Of a DNA stretch of 61,794 bases, positions 35,274-44,505 are shown piece after piece. The stretch lies in the NCBI GenBank assembly GCA_964421785.1, contig CAYQZG010000005.1:1-61794 (forward strand). The letters are read 5' to 3'. The notes beneath the pieces are model-generated. The model was not told where the DNA came from. It ran no database searches and worked only from the letters and a program-made list of their open reading frames with translations. Each line of letters starts with the position of its first letter. The stretch's first letter is position 1. The translations under genes were made by a program, and so were the position numbers. Origin of the DNA: SKLM01 sp964421785 (lineage in GTDB: Bacteria; Chloroflexota; Anaerolineae; B4-G1).

Positions 35274-36037
35274 TGAGTGACACAAACGGAAAGCCCAAGG
35301 TAGCTTTCTTCGATTTTGCAAGCTGTGAGGGGTGTCAGCTTACCGTCGTCGACTCCCTGCAGACACACCTGGACCTACTGGATGCCGTCGAGATCGTCCA
35401 GTTCCGCGAGGCGATGACCGAGAAAGGTGAGGACTATCAGATCGCCTTCGTTGAAGGATCCTGCACCCGCGAGTCGGACGAGGAGCGCCTGTTCAAGATT
35501 CGCGATCAGGCTGATATCGTCGTCGCTCTGGGCGCTTGCGCGCACACGGGGTGCGTCAACGCGCTTAAGAACATTCAACCTTCGTTGGATGAGGTGCGTC
35601 AGTACGTCTACGGCGACAAGGCGGAGTGGTATGACACCTATCCTGCCCGACCTATCAGCGCGGTGATCGACATCGACGCCTTCATACCGGGCTGTCCCAT
35701 CGATCGCGAGGAGTTCGTCAAGGTCGTCAAGAATGTCTTGCTGGGCAAGCGACCGGGCATCCCCGACTATCCCGTCTGCGTCGAGTGCAAGCTGAAGGAG
35801 AACGTCTGCCTGCTGCTCGAGGGCAAGCCCTGTCTGGGGCCCATCACGCGGGCGGGATGCGATGCCATCTGCCCCACCTACGGCGACGGCTGCGAGGGCT
35901 GCCGTGGCCTCATTCCCGAGCCCAATGAGAACGCGATGAAGGACGTGCTGGACGAGGCTGGCTTGACGGTAAAGGAGATCATGTCCCGCATGACCATGTA
36001 CAACGCCTATTATCAGGAAGGGCAAGTGGCCGAATAG
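35273..36037 (+). CDS. hydD: [NiFe] hydrogenase small (delta) subunit
   Basis: A 254-residue cytoplasmic small subunit without a Tat signal. Proximal cluster ligands are in FASCEGCQLTVVD, EGSC, LGACAHTGC and PGCPID. The C-terminal part carries further clusters (CVECKLKENVC, GCDAICPTYGDGCEGCRG), matching the three-cluster chain of group 3 enzymes. It lies between the gamma and alpha genes. No membrane anchor is present, so the enzyme is soluble. Confidence 0.95.
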   Translation: MSDTNGKPKVAFFDFASCEGCQLTVVDSLQTHLDLLDAVEIVQFREAMTEKGEDYQIAFVEGSCTRESDEERLFKIRDQADIVVALGACAHTGCVNALKNIQPSLDEVRQYVYGDKAEWYDTYPARPISAVIDIDAFIPGCPIDREEFVKVVKNVLLGKRPGIPDYPVCVECKLKENVCLLLEGKPCLGPITRAGCDAICPTYGDGCEGCRGLIPEPNENAMKDVLDEAGLTVKEIMSRMTMYNAYYQEGQVAE

Positions 36038-36047
36038 GAGAGGCAAT

Positions 36048-37337
36048 ATGAGTACTTTGAATGTTAACGTTCATCACGTGACGCGTGTCGAGGGACACGG
36101 CAACATCGTTGTAGATGCTCAGAACGGCGATATCAAGGAGTGCCGCTTTGAGGTTGTCGAGGCTCCCCGTTTCTTTGAGGCGTTTGTGCGTGGCCGTCCC
36201 TACACCGAGCTCAACCACATCACGTCGCGCATCTGTGGCATCTGCGCTGTCGGGCACTCCACCACCAGCGCCATGGCTACCGAGAAGGCGCTGGGCGTGG
36301 AGCTTACGGAGCAGGCGCAGCTGTTGCGCAAGCTCAATTTCCACGGAGAGACCATCGACAGCCACGTGCTCCACACGTACTATCTGGTGGCGCCCGACTT
36401 CTTCGGTGCCGGCTCGGTCATACCCCTGATCGACGTCAACCGTGCCGTCGTGGAGCGTGCACTGCGCATCAAGAAGCTATCGGGCGATCTCTGCGCCATG
36501 ATCGGCGGTCGCCACACGCATCCCTGCGCGCTGGTCGTGGGTGGCTTCAGCCACACACCGACCGAGGATGAGCTGCGCGCTATGCGCGAGCGACTCGTAG
36601 CCGCGCGCGCCGACATGGATGCCTCGGTCGAGTTGTTCGGGTCGCTTGATTGGCCCCAGTTCGAGCGGGAGACCGAGTACATCTCCCTGACGAAGGATGA
36701 CGAGTACGCCTTCGTCGGTGGCACAGTCAAGACCACGGATGGCTTCGAGTATCCGGTCGAGGACTACAAGTCGGTCACCAACGAGAAGATGGTTCCCTTC
36801 TCCTCGGCCAAGTGGACGCATCACAACCGTGAGTCCTACATGGTCGGCGCCCTCGCCCGCTTCAACAACAACTTCGACCAGCTCCATCCCCGGGCCAAGG
36901 ACGCCGCGGCCGCTTTCGGCATGGAACCGATCGTCACCAACCCGTTCCTGAACAGTGCTGCTCAGGTGGTAGAGATGGTCCACTGCGTCGAGGACGGCAT
37001 CGAGATCATCGATGAGCTTCTCGAGCGTGGAATCGAGCCAGAGGATCCCGCGGCTGTGGAGGTGAAGGCCGGCGAGGGCGTTGCGTCCTGCGACGTGCCG
37101 CGCGGCATCCTCTTCCACCACTACGCCTACGACGAAGAGGGCTTCTGCAAAGACGCGAATTGCATCATCCCCACCAACCAGAACATGGCTAACCTGAATC
37201 ACGATATGCGGGAGCTTCTGCCGCAGATCGTCGACAAGCCGCAGGACGAGGTTCGGCTGACACTGGAGATGCTGGTACGCGCTTATGACCCCTGCATTTC
37301 CTGCTCGGCTCACTTCTTGACTGTCGAGTTTGTCTAG
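36048..37337 (+). CDS. hydA: [NiFe] hydrogenase large (alpha) subunit, group 3b type
   Basis: The 429-residue catalytic subunit that oxidises or makes H2. The nickel site is formed by L1 RICGICAVGHS and L2 DPCISCSAH. All four ligands are cysteines, so this is not a NiFeSe enzyme. VTRVEGHGN near the N-terminus is the conserved H-bonding region. After the last His only seven residues remain (FLTVEFV). This short tail would be cut off by the maturation protease encoded five bases downstream. Size and tail fit group 3 (cytosolic, cofactor-coupled) enzymes. Confidence 0.96.
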   Translation: MSTLNVNVHHVTRVEGHGNIVVDAQNGDIKECRFEVVEAPRFFEAFVRGRPYTELNHITSRICGICAVGHSTTSAMATEKALGVELTEQAQLLRKLNFHGETIDSHVLHTYYLVAPDFFGAGSVIPLIDVNRAVVERALRIKKLSGDLCAMIGGRHTHPCALVVGGFSHTPTEDELRAMRERLVAARADMDASVELFGSLDWPQFERETEYISLTKDDEYAFVGGTVKTTDGFEYPVEDYKSVTNEKMVPFSSAKWTHHNRESYMVGALARFNNNFDQLHPRAKDAAAAFGMEPIVTNPFLNSAAQVVEMVHCVEDGIEIIDELLERGIEPEDPAAVEVKAGEGVASCDVPRGILFHHYAYDEEGFCKDANCIIPTNQNMANLNHDMRELLPQIVDKPQDEVRLTLEMLVRAYDPCISCSAHFLTVEFV

Positions 37338-37342
37338 ATCAC

Positions 37343-37807
37343 GTGCAGACCGGGACCCTCATTCTCGGCTTGGGCAACCCCCTGCGCGGCGACGACGGCA
37401 TCGGTCCTTCTGTCGTGGAGGAGTTGGCCGACCGCGACCTGCCCGAGGAAGTGACGCTTATCGACGGAGGAACGGGAGGGCTAGATCTACTGCGGCTTCT
37501 GGAGCGATGGAGGCGGGTGGTGATCATAGACGCCGCCGACGTGGGCCGGGGCCCGGGTGAATATGTCCGCTTCACACCCGACGAAGTGCGCTTGGTCGGA
37601 GTATCTGCCTCCCTTTCTCTCCACCATGCTGGTCTCAGCGAGGTGTTGACGCTGGCCGACGCCCTAGATCTGCACTTGCCAGAGATGGTGATATTCGGGG
37701 TGCAGCCGACAGAGATTGGATGGAAAGAGGGACTGAGCCCGGCCGTCGAAGCTGCATTGCCGACTCTGGCCGATGCTGTACTGGAAGAGATAGAGGGAGA
37801 AGGCTAA
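37343..37807 (+). CDS. Hydrogenase maturation protease (HyaD/HycI family)
   Basis: This endopeptidase removes the C-terminal tail of the large subunit after nickel insertion. The 154-residue product starts at GTG 37343, five bases after hydA. Ligands to nickel are in the N-terminal GLGNPLRGDDGIG (Asp-Asp) and in SLHHAGLSEVL (His). The length is normal. A decayed second copy is found at 45549-45656. Confidence 0.94.
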   Translation: MQTGTLILGLGNPLRGDDGIGPSVVEELADRDLPEEVTLIDGGTGGLDLLRLLERWRRVVIIDAADVGRGPGEYVRFTPDEVRLVGVSASLSLHHAGLSEVLTLADALDLHLPEMVIFGVQPTEIGWKEGLSPAVEAALPTLADAVLEEIEGEG

Positions 37808-37817
37808 GCCGAAGACA

Positions 37818-37975
37818 ACGACGATTGAGGATGATGGGGGTATGCTGACGGCGCTCCGCATACCGCTCGAAGCCCGTGGCTACTAGGGGCTCGCAGCCGC
37901 CACGAGCGAGGAGGGCCTGCAGGAGGTCAGGAGATCGAGCAGGCCCTCGTTATCCTTAAGATGTGGTGATAGAAA
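37818..37975 (+). pseudogene. Decayed receiver-domain fragment
   Basis: In one frame IEDDGGMLTALRIPLEARGY, a TAG stop, then GLAAATSEEGLQEVR matches the first helix and strand of a receiver (acidic pair, L-x-x-L-E-A-R-G-Y, A-T-S-x-E-E-G-L). After a further shift LVILKMW stands where LVILDVM would be. The phospho-Asp is lost. It lies between the hydrogenase and Flx-Hdr operons; the rest to 38238 shows nothing else I can support. Confidence 0.45.
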
Positions 37976-38238
37976 CGACCAAGGAGGCGCTCACCGGAGA
38001 GAGGATCAAGCATACGTCAAACTGGAGGAATGGGAGACCAGTCGGGCCGATCCCTCTTTACTCAGCGAGAGTACCCGGTCTTGTCCTTGTGCTCTTGGCG
38101 ACAGGTACTGACGCTGCAAGGCATTGATAGAGGCTGCACAGTGTCCTCGGAACATGGGTGAGCGTTGTTTGTATCGGCAGCGGATTCGTACGTGGTTCTC
38201 CTAGGCAGCTACTACACCCGTGGAGAGGAGTAGCAAAC

Positions 38239-39108
38239 GTGCCGATTGATGAAGCATTGACTCAAGACCTACGAGAGCATGCCTTCCAGCTTCTTGAGGA
38301 TGGTGAGGTAAGCTGTGTCATTGGCTACGAGGCCAGCCCTCGCGGTGGCGCTCGTCCGGCCTTTATCTACGAGCCCGCGGAGACCACCCGGCTAATCTGG
38401 AACGACGCTTGCGTACAGAATCTCGTCACCTATCTGCACGACAAGAAAAGGCCCCAAGAACGCGGCGCCGCTTCACCTCGCGTCGCAGTGATCGTTAAGC
38501 CCTGCGACAGCCGCGCCCTCAACATCCTTCTGGCGGAACAGCAGATTGAGCGGGAGCGGGTTCTGGTCATCGGATTGGCCTGCGGAGGCATGCACAGACA
38601 AGGGGGTGAACTGGCCATTCGCTGCACTCGCTGTGTTGACCGTGTCCCGGTAGTTTATGATGTGTTATTCGGCGAACCCCCAGAGACCCAACCTCGCGAG
38701 GACAATCACAGTGATCTGGAGGCGATCGAGGCGATGGACCCGACCCGGCGGCTGCAGTTCTGGCTGACCGAGTTCGACCGCTGCATCCGTTGTTATGCCT
38801 GCCGTCAGGTCTGTCCCGGCTGCTACTGCACGACCTGTATGTTTGAGCGGGACGATGGGCTGTGGGTGGACATCGGCATCGAGCTGCGGCAGAAGCACCT
38901 CTTCCACTTGGGTCGTGCGCTTCACCTCGCCGGTCGCTGTGTCGAGTGTGACGAGTGCGAACGAGTCTGTCCTATGGGCCTCCCTTTGAGCTTCCTCAAC
39001 CGACGGCTCGCCAAAGAAGTCGAGGATCTGTTCGGTCACCGTGCCGGCTGGGAGGAGGCTCGTACGCCCCTCTTGCTCGAGCTTGGCGAGGAGGGCTCTC
39101 CAATATGA
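38239..39108 (+). CDS. 4Fe-4S dicluster protein (FlxC-like)
   Basis: I choose GTG 38239, 10 bases after GGAG; an earlier GTG at 38158 has no ribosome site. The 289-residue soluble protein has an N-terminal AsrA/FdhB-like part (VIVKPCDSRALNILL, VLVIGLACGGMHRQG) and two 4Fe-4S motifs: CIRCYACRQVCPGCYC and CVECDECERVCP. In the FlxABCD-HdrABC complexes of sulfate reducers, two related Fe-S subunits (FlxB, FlxC) link FlxA to HdrA. The order here (FlxC-FlxB-FlxA-HdrA-FlxD) supports that reading. It overlaps the next gene (ATGA). Confidence 0.8.
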   Translation: MPIDEALTQDLREHAFQLLEDGEVSCVIGYEASPRGGARPAFIYEPAETTRLIWNDACVQNLVTYLHDKKRPQERGAASPRVAVIVKPCDSRALNILLAEQQIERERVLVIGLACGGMHRQGGELAIRCTRCVDRVPVVYDVLFGEPPETQPREDNHSDLEAIEAMDPTRRLQFWLTEFDRCIRCYACRQVCPGCYCTTCMFERDDGLWVDIGIELRQKHLFHLGRALHLAGRCVECDECERVCPMGLPLSFLNRRLAKEVEDLFGHRAGWEEARTPLLLELGEEGSPI

Positions 39109-40109
39109 TGTTCGCGACACGGAAAGAGCTGCGCGCGTGGATCGACCATCTAGGTCAAGAGTTCGATCTGATAGCTCCTCAAGATGTAGGTGGCCACGTC
39201 CTATATCGGCCGGCAGCGTCGAGTGATCAGGTACTCTTCGATTATCAGCGACCGGGAATGTCTGCCAAGGAGTACGTCCTGCCCAACACCGAGGTGATCC
39301 TGCACATTGAAGAGCAGGGCAAGCAGGTGGAATTCGAGGAGCGCTTGCCTCCGGGTCGACAAGTGCTTTTCGGCATCCGCCCCTGCGACGCCCACGGCAT
39401 GAGCGTGATCGACGCTCTCTTCTTGGAGGAGGATCCGGTCGATCGTATCTACCAGCACCATCGAGAGCGCACCGTGCTGGTAGGACTAGCCTGTCCGGAG
39501 ATGTGGGAAGGCTGCTTCTGTACCTCTATGGGCGGCGGGCCACACGATGCTACCCATCTGGACGTGCTGTTGTGGCAGGTGGACGATGGTTATGGAGTCC
39601 AGGGGTTCACCGAGAAAGGGACCTCTCTCCTGGTCGGGCTGACTGCAGAGGAACGATCGGGGGAGCTCTTCCCCTGCGTGGAAGACGCACAAGCGGTGCC
39701 GATGGCGCCACCCTGGGAGTGGCGCTCACTGTTTAAGGATCAGATCTGGCGCCGACACGGGGAGCGTTGTTTGAGTTGCCGCATCTGTACCTACGTCTGC
39801 CCAACGTGTCGCTGCTTTGACGTGACCGACCGCACGACGGAGATGCGGCCCGGCCTGACTCGTATCGAGCGCATCCGGGTCTGGGATGCCTGCACGAGCA
39901 CGAACTATCGACGCGTGGCAGGGGGGCACAACCCCCGTGCCGCGAAGGTAGATCGACTGCGCAATCGCTTCCTCTGCAAGTTCTGCTACTACCCCGAGGA
40001 CTTCGGCCCAACAGGCTGCGTGGGGTGCGGGCGTTGCATGGTCTCCTGCCCGGTCGACATCGACATCACCGAGGTTATGGGCGAAGTGGCAGAAAGGAGC
40101 AGCACATGA
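39105..40109 (+). CDS. 4Fe-4S dicluster protein, HydB paralogue (FlxB-like)
   Basis: A 334-residue paralogue of the hydrogenase beta subunit at 33380. It has GIRPCDAHGMSVIDALFLEED in the N-terminal half, then CLSCRICTYVCPTCRCF and CVGCGRCMVSCP at the C-terminus. AGGAGGG precedes the ATG at 39105, which overlaps the previous stop. Its own stop overlaps the next start (ATGA). It should pass electrons between the flavin subunit and HdrA. Confidence 0.85.
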   Translation: MMFATRKELRAWIDHLGQEFDLIAPQDVGGHVLYRPAASSDQVLFDYQRPGMSAKEYVLPNTEVILHIEEQGKQVEFEERLPPGRQVLFGIRPCDAHGMSVIDALFLEEDPVDRIYQHHRERTVLVGLACPEMWEGCFCTSMGGGPHDATHLDVLLWQVDDGYGVQGFTEKGTSLLVGLTAEERSGELFPCVEDAQAVPMAPPWEWRSLFKDQIWRRHGERCLSCRICTYVCPTCRCFDVTDRTTEMRPGLTRIERIRVWDACTSTNYRRVAGGHNPRAAKVDRLRNRFLCKFCYYPEDFGPTGCVGCGRCMVSCPVDIDITEVMGEVAERSST

Positions 40110-40951
40110 CCGCCAACGACGCCGATCCAATGCGTCCTTACCGCAGTCGACTCGTCGGAGTTGAGGAGCTCGCCACTGGGATCAGGCTTTTCCGGGTCGA
40201 GCTGACCGATACTGAAGGGCAGCAGGCATTCACGGACTACAAGCCGGGACAGTTTGCTTTCGTCTCTGCCTTCGGCGCGGGGGAGGCTCCCTTCGGCATC
40301 ACGTCTACGCCGGGCCGAGGGCCGATCCTCGAGTTTGCCATCAATCGCTTGGGGCACGTAACCGAGATGCTGCACGAGCTAGAACCAGGCGACCCGATCG
40401 GCGTACGAGGGCCTCTAGGCAGCTGGTTCCCGATGGACGAGATAGCGGGGCGGGATATCGTCATCCTAGGTGGTGGCATTGGGGCCGCGCCGTTGCGGCC
40501 CGTCATCCACACGATTCTGGATAATCGACAGGACTACGGGCATCTGACGATTCTGTGGGCCGCCCGTAGTCCGGACTTGTTGGTCTTTACCGACGAATTC
40601 AGCGACTGGCGCGCGGCGACCGGTACCGAGTTTCACGCCACAGTCGATAAGGGGGACGATGAGTGGACCGGCGACGTTGGTCTGATCACCGAGTTGCTGG
40701 ATCGCGTGGCGCCCTCCCCGGATAGGGCTGTCGCGATTACGTGCGGACCGCCTGTCATGATCCATTTCACCTTCCTGACCCTTCGGAAGCTCGGCTTCCG
40801 ATCTGACCAGTCGCTTACGACGTTGGAGGCGCGTATGCACTGCGGCATTGGCAAGTGCGGACGGTGTAACCTGGGGGAGAAGTTTGTTTGTACGGACGGA
40901 CCGGTCTTCTGGCAGAGTGAAGTCGCGAGCTTCTTGGAAGAAATCCTTTAG
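40106..40951 (+). CDS. flxA: FAD/NAD(P)-binding oxidoreductase (FlxA-like, HydG paralogue)
   Basis: A 281-residue ferredoxin-reductase-like subunit beginning at ATG 40106 inside the end of the previous gene. FAD motif FGITSTPGRG, NAD(P) loop ILGGGIGAAPLRPVI, TCGPPVMIHF, and a terminal 2Fe-2S site CGIGKCGRCN with CTDGPVF. It is a paralogue of the hydrogenase gamma subunit at 34425. In Flx-Hdr complexes this is the NAD(P)H entry subunit. Confidence 0.88.
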   Translation: MTANDADPMRPYRSRLVGVEELATGIRLFRVELTDTEGQQAFTDYKPGQFAFVSAFGAGEAPFGITSTPGRGPILEFAINRLGHVTEMLHELEPGDPIGVRGPLGSWFPMDEIAGRDIVILGGGIGAAPLRPVIHTILDNRQDYGHLTILWAARSPDLLVFTDEFSDWRAATGTEFHATVDKGDDEWTGDVGLITELLDRVAPSPDRAVAITCGPPVMIHFTFLTLRKLGFRSDQSLTTLEARMHCGIGKCGRCNLGEKFVCTDGPVFWQSEVASFLEEIL

Positions 40952-40986
40952 TGTGGCGGATTGGCAGCGTTGGAGGAGGTAGCTGA

Positions 40987-43900
40987 ATGAGAATTGGCGT
41001 CTACATTTGTCACTGCGGCAACAACATCGCTGGTGGAGTGGAGGCGGCGGAAGTAGCCCAGTGGGCAGCCGGCTTGCGTGATGTGACGGTTGCTCGGGAT
41101 TACGAGTTTATGTGCTCCAGCCTCGGTCAGGAGCTGATCAAGGAGGATATCCGAGAATTGGGGCTGGATCGCGTGGTGGTGGCCTCCTGCAGCCCTCGTA
41201 TGCACGAACCCACGTTTCAGCAAGTGGTGGCGGAAGGAGGGCTCAACCCGTACTTCTTCGAGATGGCCAACATCAGAGAGCAGTGCTCCTGGGTGCACGA
41301 TGAACGGGAGAGAGCGACTCACAAAGCGAAGGCTTTGGTATCTGCAGCTGTCTTCCGGGTGCGCCACCACCGACCGTTGAGCATTACCAAGGTGCCTGTA
41401 GACCCGGCCACGCTGGTTGTCGGCGCGGGCATCACGGGCATCCAGGCCGCTCTGGAACTGGCCGACGCGGGCAACCCCGTCTATTTGGTCGAGCGAGAGC
41501 CGACTATCGGTGGTCGCATGGCCCAGCTAGACGAGACTTTCCCCACCCTTGACTGTAGTGCGTGAATACTTGGACCCAAGATGATGGATGTCGGTCGACA
41601 TCCAAAGATCAATCTACTGAGTTGCAGCGAGGTCGAGGAAGTCTCGGGTTATGTAGGAAACTTCAAAGTGCGGGTGCGTCGTCGCCCACGCTATGTCATC
41701 GAGGACAAATGCACCGGCTGCGGTGATTGTGTAGATGTCTGTCCAATCGAGGTGCCGAGCGATTTCGACGAGGGGTTAGGCACTCGCATGGCGATCTATC
41801 GGCCCTTCCCCCAGGCGATCCCGCCCGCGTTCGTGATCGACAAGCAGGGCGTCGCTCCCTGTCGAGATGCTTGCCCCACCGGGCAGCGAGCTCAAGGGTA
41901 TATCGCGCTCATCCGGGAGCGGCGCTTCGCGGACGCTTACCGTACGATCAAAGAGGACAATCCCTTCCCCGCGGTCTGCGGGCGCGTCTGCAACCACGTG
42001 TGCGAGGAGGCCTGCTCACGCGGCAAGGCAGACGAGCCGGTCAGTATCATGCGGCTCAAGCGCTTCGTCGCCGACTGGGCTTTCGACCATCCGGAAGAGG
42101 TGGCCGAGGCCCTTCAGCCCAAGATCGAGGCTGAGGCCCGGGAGCCCACACCGACAGGCAAGCAAGTGGCCATCATTGGTTCGGGTCCCGCCGGTCTGAC
42201 TGTTGCGCAAGATCTTAGGCTTAAGGGGCACGGAGTGACGGTCTTCGAGGCCCTGCCCGTGGCCGGCGGTATGATGCGAGTCGGCATCCCTGAGTATCGC
42301 CTGCCCTATGATCTACTACAGCGGGAGATAGACGAGATCATCGGCCTAGGCGTTGACCTGAGGTTGAACACCCGGGTGGATGACGTGACAGCGCTCAAAA
42401 GCGAAGGTTACGATGCTGTCTTCGTGGGGATTGGCGCTCACTCTGGCATAGAGCTCCGCGTTCCTGGCGTTGACCTCCCTCAAGCTCTGTCAGCCGTTGA
42501 TTTCTTGCGCGATGCCAGCCTGGGCCGGTACCCCGACCTGATGGATAAGAAGGTGTTCGTGTTGGGTGGCGGTGACGTGGCGATGGACGCCGCCTGTACA
42601 GCGATTCGCATCGGCACTCTGCAAGCCGACGAGCGCGGGGGGGCTCCTCCTGAGGTTCACGTTGCGTATCGCCGTACTGAGGAGCAGATGCCCGCCCGCG
42701 AAGACGAGGTTCGCCAGGCCAAACAGGATGGCGTGATCTTTGACTGGCTGGTCTCACCATGCGAGGTGGTCGCTGACAGTGAGGGCAACGTATGCAGTCT
42801 GAATTGTGTGCGTATGGCATTGGACGAGGCCGACGAGAGTGGTCGGCCTCGTCCGGTCCCCGTTGAGGGGTCGCAGCACATGATGGACGCTGACGTGGTC
42901 ATCTCCGCCATTGGCGCCCGACCTGATCAGGCGTGTGTTCCTGAGAGCATCGAACGGACGCCCAAAGGGTTGATCCTCGTGGATGAGGGTACGATGATGA
43001 CCAGCGTGGACGGTGTCTTCGCAGGTGGCGATGTGGTGACCGGGATGGCCTTTGTGGTGGATGCCATCGGCGCCGGCCATAGGGCTGCCGACGCCATGGA
43101 CGCTTACCTGCGGGATGAGCCGATGCTTGAGCTCGAGCTTCAACTACCGGTGGCCGAACTGACAGAGAAGGAAATCGGCCGTAGGCAAGCCGCCGGCGAG
43201 ATCGTCGACTATCCGCGCAGTGGCGTACCGGAGCGATCGACGGACGAACGGGTTCGCAGTTTCTGCGAGGTCTGTGGTCCGATGAGTGAGGAGGAGGCCG
43301 TCGCCGAGGCGCTGCGTTGCTTACAGTGCGGCGTCTGCTCCGAGTGCAATCATTGTGTTCATGTGTGCGGGGCGCTGGCGATCGATCACGAAATGGCGGG
43401 GGAGTACTTGGAGCTGGAGGTGGGCAACATTGCCCTGGCTACTGGCTACAAACCGTTCGATGCTGAGCGGATCTCTCAATACGGCTACGGATGCTACCCG
43501 AACGTCTTCACCAGCATGGAGGTCGAGAGGATGCTAAGCGGGTCTGGCCCTACCGGCGGCCGCATTCTGCTGCGAGACGGTGAGACGGAGCCAGAAACCG
43601 TGGCCATCCTCCACTGCGTAGGCAGCCGAGACGAGAATTACAACGACTACTGCTCAGAGGTCTGCTGCATGTACTCCCTAAAGCTGGCTCACCTGGTACG
43701 CGATAAGACCGACGCCCGCATCTACGAGTGCTACATCGACATGCGAACCGGCGGCAAGACCTACGAGGCGTTCTACAAACGGCTTCAGGAGGAAGGCACC
43801 TTGTTCATCAATGGACGTCCATCGGAAATCCTGCCGGAAGATGGTCAGCTGGCTGTCTACGTCGAGGACAGGGCCCTGGGGAAGCAGCTGCGGATACCGG

Positions 43901-44430
43901 TGGATATGGTGATCTTGAGTGTAGGTCTGGAACCTCAACATGACGCACCGGACGTTGCCAATCTCTTCGGCATTAGCTGTGATGAGGAAGGTTGGTTTAA
44001 GGAGAAGCACCCTAAGCTGGACCCGGTAGCGACGACGACGGATGGGGTTTTCATCGCCGGTTGCGCTCAGGGGCCGCGGGACATCCCTGATTCGGTGGCG
44101 CAAGGGTCGGCGGCTGCAGCCAGAATCCTATCCCTAATCGGCCAGGGTGAGGTGGAGGTGGAAGCCGCCACTGCCTTCGTCGACGAGATGATGTGTGTCG
44201 GCTGCGGTCAGTGTGTCGAAACTTGTTCTTACACGGCCATTGAGCTATTGGAGGATCACGGTGTGGCACATGTGGTCGAAGCAGTTTGCAAAGGGTGCGG
44301 TACCTGTGCCGCTGCTTGTCCCTCCAAGGCGATCACACTCCGCCACTTCACCGATCGCCAGCTAATCTCCGAGATGCTGGGTGCCATGAGCGCGATGGTG
44401 GAGCATGAGAGAAGGCTGGTGCCGGCTTAG
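40987..44430 (+). CDS. hdrA: Selenocysteine-containing HdrA with inserted GltD-like flavoprotein
   Basis: Read through UGA 41563-41565 as selenocysteine, this is one 1147-residue protein. The UGA lies in FPTLDCSA-U-ILGPKMMD, where HdrA proteins have Cys or, in some methanogens, Sec; the frame is unbroken on both sides. Domains: N-terminal HdrA part (1-135); FAD fold VVGAGITGIQAALEL with Sec193; ferredoxin CTGCGDCVDVCP (about 242); an inserted GltD/NfnB-like unit (about 283-735) with its own Fe-S cysteines and FAD/NAD folds (IIGSGPAGLTVAQ, VLGGGDVAMD); the second HdrA half (CLQCGVCSECNHC, HCVGSRDENYNDYCSEVCC); and C-terminal CVGCGQC and CKGCGTC ferredoxins. HdrA is the flavin electron-bifurcating core. 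The two flavin centres suggest contact with NAD(P)H both through FlxA and through the insert (inference). Confidence 0.9.
41585..41604 (+). promoter_or_regulatory. SECIS-like hairpin of hdrA
   Basis: An 8-bp perfect stem (TGGATGTC / GACATCCA) with the loop GGTC. The loop begins 27 bases after UGA 41563-41565. A GG-starting apical loop at this distance is the bacterial SECIS pattern recognised by SelB; E. coli fdhF has the same GGUC. Confidence 0.82.
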
Positions 44431-44505
44431 GCCACGTGCGGGGGACGGGACCGGACAAGATCGTTCCATTTCAAATCTGATGCACCGTAGATTGAGGATG
44501 GTTCA

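Noticed and set aside
36048..37337. Selenocysteine in the hydrogenase large subunit
   Set aside because: All nickel ligands are Cys codons and there is no in-frame UGA.
38158..38238. Upstream extension of the FlxC-like protein from GTG 38158
   Set aside because: No ribosome site or family similarity in the extra 27 residues; GTG 38239 has GGAG at good spacing.
41563..41565. Stop codon splitting hdrA into two genes or a pseudogene
   Set aside because: The frame continues, the position is the known Cys/Sec site, and a GGUC-loop hairpin follows at the right distance. Selenocysteine is the simpler reading.
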